Shown here piece after piece: positions 5,661-9,617 of a DNA stretch of 9,617 nt. Each line of letters starts with the position of its first letter. Position 1 is the first letter of the stretch. The notes under the pieces are model-generated. The model ran no database searches and was not told the origin of the DNA. It saw only the letters and a list, made by a program, of their open reading frames with translations. Source of the stretch: an uncultured Armatimonadota bacterium (GTDB taxonomy: Bacteria; Armatimonadota; UBA5829; DTJY01); assembly GCA_937875395.1 (NCBI GenBank), contig CALNCU010000122.1, forward strand, positions 1 through 9,617, in the 5' to 3' direction. Made by a program: the position numbers and the translations under genes.

Positions 5661-5772
5661 CGTAGGTAGCCCAGGTCGGGGCGGACGCCAGAATCGACAG
5701 CCTGCACCATGTACGGGGATGAGGCAGGCGTCCGTAACCCCGACCTAAGTAACTGCCAGTTACTTACCTACG
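5661..5772. repeat. nested multi-stem structure, 112 bp
   Basis: CGTAGGT (5661-5667) pairs with ACCTACG (5766-5772) and encloses two further stems. One is AGGTCGGGG plus CGGACGCC (5673-5689) with GGCGTCCG (5727-5734) and CCCCGACCT (5738-5746), 17 perfect pairs interrupted only by a 3-nt bulge. The other is AAGTAACT-GCC-AGTTACTT (5747-5765). The two inner stems abut with no gap. This is far beyond chance for 112 bp and has no T run, so it is not a simple terminator. Possible roles are a replication or transfer origin, a recombination site, or a stable RNA; none is shown. Confidence 0.75.
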
Positions 5773-5779
5773 GTTAGTA

Positions 5780-5808
5780 GTATTAACCCCAAGTTAATAC
5801 GTAAGTAA
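5780..5808. repeat. hairpin plus arm competing with the preceding structure
   Basis: GTATTAAC-CCCAA-GTTAATAC (5780-5800) is a perfect 8-bp hairpin. GTAAGTAA (5801-5808) can pair with TTACTTAC (5760-5767), enclosing that hairpin. This pairing excludes the AAGTAACT/AGTTACTT stem at 5747-5765 and part of the outer stem. The last base touches the stop codon of the minus-strand gene. Confidence 0.6.
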
Positions 5809-6588
5809 TTATGGGTGAACAGATTTGCATGGTTTTCTGGAGGTCTTCTCCTCCCATATACCGTTGGCATTCCACGTCCCTATATACTGTAGATTAGACT
5901 GGCTGGACTTCCTCGTCTCGCTCCCCGGATAGGTATTGCCGGTCTGTTTAAGTAGGCAGTACTCATGCAGAATGAGGTTGCCAGTATCATCGACAATTTT
6001 GACCCTGCGTACTGTGTATCCTTTCGCATTGCCCTGCTGCCCTAGAGCCTTTTCACACGCCTCCTTAGTGCCCCGCATAACTAATATGAAATTACTTATT
6101 TTCCTAGCGTTGGCATCGAATATTTGCTGCACGCGGATCTGGATACCAGTCAGCTCCTGAAATCTCTGCCGGGTTATGGGACTTGCAGCGTGCTTGTACT
6201 TCGCACGGCAAGCCAGGTAATAGGCCTTCAGCATGGTCGAGTCAGTGAGATCGGAAGGCTTTTGCTCTATCTTTACGCCTGGGGATTTCAGACCGATTTT
6301 GTCCGCCACTGTTTCAGGCGAATACAGAGTGAACGAGCCGGCATCGGTTCGGTCCTTTCCTTCCACATAATCCCAAAACTCCTTGTTTCCATGGACAAGA
6401 ATGTTGTGCGTATTTCTATCCTCCATATCGAATACTATCCCGAGCACTTCACGGATACTCGACGGATCGTAATCCCGGGAACCACTGAGGTAAGAGGTCA
6501 AAAAATACCAGCACTGTAGACGCCTGTCGCACTTGCCCCTATCTAACAGGGTTTTTGAGATATCGAAGTAATGGTCATAGTATCCCAT
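5809..6588 (-). CDS. protein of unknown function with probable helix-turn-helix
   Basis: This 259-aa protein is soluble, with no membrane segment. Residues 61-100 ('HNILVHGNKEFWDYVEGKDR...FTLYSPETVADKIGL') and 136-165 ('SPITRQRFQELTGIQIRVQQIFDANAR') recall an uncharacterised family from island and plasmid contexts. There 'FTLYSP' is followed by 'pISR..l.eiTGvp.RTQR.Y', a pattern that looks like a helix-turn-helix; this is from memory and needs a profile search. GGAGG lies 11 nt before the ATG. The gene ends directly at the structured block 5661-5808. A 9-bp sequence in its promoter spacer, CCGACCTGG (6626-6634), recurs inverted at the base of the main stem (5671-5679). A replication or regulatory DNA-binding role is an inference from this arrangement. 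The C-terminal 50 residues are polar and probably disordered. Confidence 0.72.
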   Translation of the reverse strand: MGYYDHYFDISKTLLDRGKCDRRLQCWYFLTSYLSGSRDYDPSSIREVLGIVFDMEDRNTHNILVHGNKEFWDYVEGKDRTDAGSFTLYSPETVADKIGLKSPGVKIEQKPSDLTDSTMLKAYYLACRAKYKHAASPITRQRFQELTGIQIRVQQIFDANARKISNFILVMRGTKEACEKALGQQGNAKGYTVRRVKIVDDTGNLILHEYCLLKQTGNTYPGSETRKSSQSNLQYIGTWNANGIWEEKTSRKPCKSVHP

Positions 6589-6618
6589 TGGCCTGAGATC
6601 CTCCAGGTAGATTTATAT

Positions 6619-6634
6619 ATTATAGCCGACCTGG
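6619..6634 (-). promoter_or_regulatory. -10 element and possible operator of the 259-aa gene
   Basis: TATAAT (6624-6619) is an exact -10 on the minus strand, followed by an AT-rich start region, 31 bp upstream of the ATG. No good -35 is seen at 17 bp, which suggests an activator or a weak promoter. CCGACCTGG, directly upstream of the -10 at 6626-6634, matches the reverse complement of 5671-5679. Confidence 0.5.
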
Positions 6635-6649
6635 CTAGTTTGCGCTTAC

Positions 6650-6946
6650 CTAGCTTGCGGCAATTGCGACATGGAAATGTAGTGCTGGCTCACCTTGACT
6701 TGAACACATAGGCCGAAACGGACATACCCATACGTAATGGAAGTCCTGCCGACGGCGCAGCCCCTGAAGAAAAGTATCCAGCATCTTCGTCGTGGCTGCA
6801 ATGCAGACTAGCCCTTTGTATTTCCTGCGAATGTTCCATGCGGAGCGATCCACAGGGGATGAAAGTACCTCCCCTGTCACTTCTCCGGTCCCGCCGTTCA
6901 CCATGTTAAACAACACTTTATCGTCAATAGTAACCTCCTTTAACAT
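6650..6946 (-). CDS. doubtful small protein, possible methyltransferase-domain remnant
   Basis: The frame gives 98 aa from the ATG at 6946, which lacks a good ribosome binding site. A perfect AAAGGAGG (6941-6934) lies inside it, and five bases later comes the in-frame codon ATT (6928), not ATG. A true start at ATT would give 92 aa. The segment 'YKGLVCIAATTKMLDTFLQGLRRRQDFHYVWVCPFRP' resembles, weakly and from memory, the 'GLL...YL..vL..L...L.YrW' part of island ParB-linked DNA methyltransferases. All catalytic motifs of such enzymes are missing. It could be a remnant, a short real gene, or an accidental ORF. It stops 61 bp before the 259-aa gene on the same strand. Confidence 0.3.
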   Translation of the reverse strand: MLKEVTIDDKVLFNMVNGGTGEVTGEVLSSPVDRSAWNIRRKYKGLVCIAATTKMLDTFLQGLRRRQDFHYVWVCPFRPMCSSQGEPALHFHVAIAAS

Positions 6947-7276
6947 TGCGGCTCTTTCCGGCATTGGTATAACCGATACAGGGCAACACTCCTGTGAGTT
7001 AGCGATGGCTGATAAAACGAAATACTGCCATATTTGTAAATTATTGAAGATGGAAGCCTCCCGTCCTGTGAAAATGTGGACAAGCATACGTTTTGCATCA
7101 ACTTTTACAGTCCTAAGCCATTATGTACACGAATTACCGCAACCTTATTTAGCACTTCCGGCAAAGATTTCTGTGAGGAACCCATACTTGGTCCATTTTA
7201 GGGGTACCATCCCGAGGCTTGGAAATATCAACGCCATTGTCGAATGGCGTGAGACCAAGCTCTCTTCTAGAGAGTG
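6947..7276. other. 330 bp without a supportable gene, with a structured segment
   Basis: Frames are open on both strands but none has a ribosome binding site or recognisable content. The notable structure is at 7187-7274: ACGCCATT-GTCG-AATGGCGT (7231-7250, 8 perfect pairs) inside GCTTGG/CCAAGC (7217-7222 with 7255-7260), followed by a CTCTC-TTCTA-GAGAG hairpin (7260-7274). Confidence 0.4.
7187..7260. repeat. hairpin with two alternative closing stems
   Basis: The inner stem is 7231-7250. The right arm GACCAAG (7253-7259) can pair either with CTTGGTC at 7187-7193 (7 perfect pairs) or, shifted by two bases, as CCAAGC (7255-7260) with GCTTGG at 7217-7222. Two exclusive folds around a fixed hairpin can be regulatory, but no clear promoter was found upstream. 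Confidence 0.42.
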
Positions 7277-7285
7277 TGCTATACT
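7277..7285 (+). promoter_or_regulatory. extended -10 upstream of the TPR gene
   Basis: TGC-TATACT is an extended -10 with five of six consensus bases. No -35 match lies at the right distance. If used, transcription would begin near 7292 and leave a leader of about 330 nt before the TPR gene start. Confidence 0.42.
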
Positions 7286-7291
7286 ACTCAA

Positions 7292-7619
7292 GATAACAGC
7301 CTGAAGACACCAGGTGTACCCTAAATACATGGGGGGGTGGCAATATATCGACCCCCAGCCCTGTGGACGGAGCGGGCGCCTCCGGCGCTCCCTTCTCGTC
7401 TCACTCCTCTGGTACATGTTCGCTACCGAGGGCCGATCCCAAAAGCATGCATCGCTTACACTGTTGCGCTGATAATATCTGCTGTGGCAGGGTCTATTTC
7501 CTTTGCGTTGGGCCCTCGCTCCCTTTTTTCTTATGGAGATGCATGTCAATAGAAGGTAAAGGAGGTGGGAACTCGTACAGACGAAGGCAGGGATCTTCAA
7601 ATTTGATGGAGGAAAAGAA
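7292..7619 (+). promoter_or_regulatory. possible structured leader of the TPR gene
   Basis: No gene is supported here. The plus strand can form GGGGGT/ACCCCC (7333-7338 with 7351-7356), GCGCC-TCC-GGCGC (7376-7388), and a long-range stem CGAGGGCC/GGCCCTCG (7427-7434 with 7511-7518). The last is followed after five bases by six T (7524-7529), a terminator-like arrangement 90 bp before the TPR start. An AAAGGAGG (7558-7565) has no start codon at a suitable distance. Confidence 0.35.
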
Positions 7620-8255
7620 ATGGAAAATACCGACTTTAAAGACTTTGATGATGTCACGTGCGGCGTAAACCCCGGCAAGACGATGGCGCAAGCCCAGGCC
7701 GCGTTGCAGTTTCTGGACAAGAAAGCTGCACCAGACCCTCGGGATCTCGAGGAGGTGCTGGATATCCTGGCAATCAACGCCAACCTGGCAGAGGAGCACG
7801 GCATAGCGAGTGATGCTTACAACAAAGCCGTCATCGTCAAGAAAGACCTCTACGGCACCGAGAGCTCACAGGTGGCAGCCGCTTTGAAGGATTACGGTGA
7901 CATGCTTATGCGTATCGGGGACTTCGCGCAGGCAGAATCCGTACTGGATGCTGCACTTGCAGTATGGCGCAAGCAGGTCTCTAGCATGAACTGTATGCTG
8001 GGGGACACGCTGGACGCAGTCTCTGTCTGCATCCGTGAGAGAGGCGATTTTGTGGAAGCCAGGAAGTATGCCGAGCAAGCGGTAGAAGCCCTTGAGCGGT
8101 CCCGTATCGAACAAAGTTCCCTGGTACCCGCGCTGCAGAACCTGGGAATCATCCTCAGGTCGCTGGGTGAAACGGATGAGGCAGATAGGGTGGAAGCACG
8201 CGTAAAGGAGCTGAAGAAGGCCTTCAAGGAGGCACACCCGAGGCCGAAGGACTAG
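7620..8255 (+). CDS. TPR-repeat protein (kinesin-light-chain-like repeats)
   Basis: The 211-aa protein consists mostly of paired helices in about 42-residue units of the TPR_10/TPR_12 type. The units fall near 45-80, 84-120 ('LKDYGDMLMRIGDFAQAESVLDAAL'), 126-162 ('LDAVSVCIRERGDFVEARKYAEQAVEAL') and 168-200 ('LQNLGIILRSLGETDEADRVEARV'). No signal peptide, membrane segment or catalytic domain is fused to it, so it is probably a cytoplasmic protein-binding scaffold. GGAGG lies seven bases before the ATG, which fixes the start. It converges with the integrase gene, separated by a strong hairpin. Its partner is unknown; no effector gene is adjacent on the same strand. Confidence 0.85.
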   Translation: MENTDFKDFDDVTCGVNPGKTMAQAQAALQFLDKKAAPDPRDLEEVLDILAINANLAEEHGIASDAYNKAVIVKKDLYGTESSQVAAALKDYGDMLMRIGDFAQAESVLDAALAVWRKQVSSMNCMLGDTLDAVSVCIRERGDFVEARKYAEQAVEALERSRIEQSSLVPALQNLGIILRSLGETDEADRVEARVKELKKAFKEAHPRPKD

Positions 8256-8287
8256 CGTTGTCTAACACAGTGAACCCTTGTACACAG

Positions 8288-8316
8288 AGGTTGGGAGCAA
8301 TGTTTGCTCCCAACCT
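8288..8316. terminator. 13-bp perfect hairpin between convergent genes
   Basis: AGGTTGGGAGCAA-TGT-TTGCTCCCAACCT is a flawless 13-bp stem with a 3-nt loop. It lies 33 bp after the TPR gene stop and 17 bp after the integrase stop on the other strand. It has no T run on either side, so it may act as a weak bidirectional terminator or mRNA 3' stabiliser. Its place beside the integrase gene also allows a recombination-site role. Confidence 0.6.
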
Positions 8317-8332
8317 TCAGCGAAATACCTGT

Positions 8333-9526
8333 CTAGTTCTTAACTATTGGAGAATCCAGATCCGCCGGTACCGGCAGCACCCCGTCCAGTCGGTCGGCTG
8401 CATCCTGCTGCATCCAGTCTGTAACATGGCTGTACCTTTGAAGAGTAGTGCGGATGTCCCTATGACCAAGCCTGTTTTGGATAACCTTAGGGTTTACCCC
8501 TTGCTCTAACAGCATCACCGCCTGCATGTGCCGCAGATCATGGAACCGTATTCTCTTAACCTTTGCCTTATCGCAGAGCCTATGAAAGTTGCAACTGATG
8601 CTGTCGGGAAGTATTGTACTACCATCGTTCTGCGTGAATATTAACCCGGACTCCTGGTATCCTTCGCCCAGCTTCTTTCTGCAAGCATTCTGCCGTGCGA
8701 GTTGCCTCCGCAATGCATCAATCGCGATCTTAGGCAAAATCAGGGTTCTTCTACCTGATTGTGTCTTGGGCTCCTTTATAAAGGCCTGCCTGCCAACCTG
8801 GCCCAGGCTGCGCTGGATTGTAAGATGCCCTGTAGCTAAGTCAACATCATCCCAGCGCAGAGCCAGCAATTCACCCCGTCTTGCCCCCGTGAAGACTGCT
8901 ACGATTACCAAAGCTTCCCAGGTGGTATCCTTTGCAGACGATATTATTTGTGCCAGTTCCTCCCGGCTTGGCAGGTTCAACTCAGTAGTTTCTACTCTGG
9001 GAAGATTGATGCCGCTGATCATCGGATTGCGCAACAACCTAACATCATCAGCCGCGACGGCGTCCTTCAAGGCCTTGTTTAATATGTGGTGAACAAGCAG
9101 TACGGATGCTGGCGCCAGGCCTCCCTCTGCGGTTGTACGGCCGTTAAGAAGGAGGTCTGAGTAAAACCCCTGAATGGTGCTGCTTGACAGGCTTGATAGA
9201 TGGTAATGACCTATGTGCGGTATTATCTGTGTCTCAATGACCTGGCTATAGCGGTGGCGGGTTTTCTCCCCCAGATCCACTCTGCCTTTTATCCAGCGCC
9301 TAAGCCATGCTGCAAGTGTAAGGCTGGTTTGCTTGGACACGGGAACCAACCCGGCACGAAGGCGCTGGGCGGCCTTAAGCCGTGCCTCCCGGGCATCCTT
9401 CTCCGATGGGCAAGTGCCGGTCTCCGTAATTCGCTTGCCATTTTCATCTCTACCGCCGTCAGCTATCCATCTCCAACTTATACGGCCACTCTTCCCTACA
9501 CGCTTATACACACCATCGGACGACAT
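8333..9526 (-). CDS. int: tyrosine recombinase / phage-type integrase
   Basis: The 397-aa protein is read from the ATG at 9526, behind GGGGGAACAG. A longer frame to 9610 adds 28 residues rich in Ser and Tyr that look like translated leader. Residues 1-60 resemble the arm-binding domain of Tn916 or phage integrases ('GVYKRVGKSGRISWRW...DENGKR'). Residues 68-165 form the SAM-like core-binding domain. The catalytic set is complete: R216 ('GARRGEL'), K254 ('KTQSGRR'), H329 and R332 ('HDLRH'), H355 ('LGH') and nucleophile Y365 ('RYSHV'). The usual Thr after HDLRH is Met. It should catalyse integration or excision through a 3'-phosphotyrosine. Its presence marks an integrative element, but no tRNA target or att repeat was found in the window. 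No clear promoter is seen in 9527-9617. Confidence 0.94.
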   Translation of the reverse strand: MSSDGVYKRVGKSGRISWRWIADGGRDENGKRITETGTCPSEKDAREARLKAAQRLRAGLVPVSKQTSLTLAAWLRRWIKGRVDLGEKTRHRYSQVIETQIIPHIGHYHLSSLSSSTIQGFYSDLLLNGRTTAEGGLAPASVLLVHHILNKALKDAVAADDVRLLRNPMISGINLPRVETTELNLPSREELAQIISSAKDTTWEALVIVAVFTGARRGELLALRWDDVDLATGHLTIQRSLGQVGRQAFIKEPKTQSGRRTLILPKIAIDALRRQLARQNACRKKLGEGYQESGLIFTQNDGSTILPDSISCNFHRLCDKAKVKRIRFHDLRHMQAVMLLEQGVNPKVIQNRLGHRDIRTTLQRYSHVTDWMQQDAADRLDGVLPVPADLDSPIVKN

Positions 9527-9617
9527 CTGTTCCCCCAAAAAAGTCCTGATTTTTTTATAACGCCTGTATAAATATGATGATGAATCTGTCTGTAATGAAC
9601 TTGAGAACAAGGCACAA

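Noticed and set aside
5661..5808. Integron attC site or intrinsic terminator
   Set aside because: The expected attC R' and R'' core boxes with the AAC/GTT layout and an integron integrase are absent, and no T run follows any of the stems.
6792..7304. Plus-strand open frame of 170 codons
   Set aside because: No ribosome binding site and no motif. It overlaps the minus-strand frame with the perfect Shine-Dalgarno and runs through the structured segment 7187-7274.
7145..7804. Minus-strand open frame of 219 codons
   Set aside because: It is antisense to the TPR gene and its leader, low in complexity, with no start signal.

Overview
The window looks like an accessory region (genomic island or integrative element) of a free-living anaerobe-type bacterium. 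It carries strong AGGAGG ribosome binding sites and a GAAC-N4-GTTC LexA operator of the kind used by Bacillota, Actinomycetota and Chloroflexota. I cannot name the organism. Some gene families here (the 259-aa protein with an 'FTLYSP' segment, the UvrD-like helicase) recall island genes of Chloroflexota and Bacillota, but that is from memory only.

Layout, left to right. (1) 1-1285, minus strand: an SOS-type transcription unit. A textbook promoter with one LexA-like box in its spacer, and a second, consensus-quality LexA box over the start codon, precede a Y-family polymerase homologue. That protein lacks all three catalytic carboxylates and so resembles the non-catalytic mutasome protein ImuB. 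Its stop codon overlaps the start of another reading frame that runs off the window. (2) 1351-1595, minus strand: a promoter, about 210 nt of strongly foldable sequence, and an intrinsic terminator that pairs fully only on the minus strand. This is a good candidate for an undescribed small RNA. (3) 1600-1959: nothing I can support. (4) 1960-2552, minus strand: a 172-aa protein with a helical region and a C-terminal TRASH/MYM-like zinc finger, behind a good promoter. (5) 2651-3284: an IS200-type insertion sequence with a full-length Y1 HUH transposase and matching hairpins at both ends. It sits between the outward-facing promoters of the zinc-finger gene and the helicase gene, each of which carries an ACACGTG-containing inverted repeat at its -35. 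(6) 3342-5276, plus strand: a complete UvrD/PcrA-like SF1A helicase. (7) 5277-5808: a gene-free stretch between converging genes, packed with inverted repeats. The last 150 bp fold into a nested multi-stem structure with mutually exclusive pairings. (8) 5809-6588, minus strand: a 259-aa protein of unknown function with a probable helix-turn-helix. A small doubtful reading frame lies upstream (6650-6946). (9) 6947-7619: no convincing gene, but several structured stretches and a possible long leader for the next gene. (10) 7620-8255, plus strand: a cytoplasmic TPR protein. (11) 8288-8316: a perfect 13-bp stem between converging genes. (12) 8333-9526, minus strand: a complete tyrosine recombinase.

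The integrase, the helicase, the structured non-coding block and the IS200 copy fit a mobile element. The SOS unit at the left may belong to the host or the element. No known defence system, CRISPR array, rRNA or tRNA was recognised.
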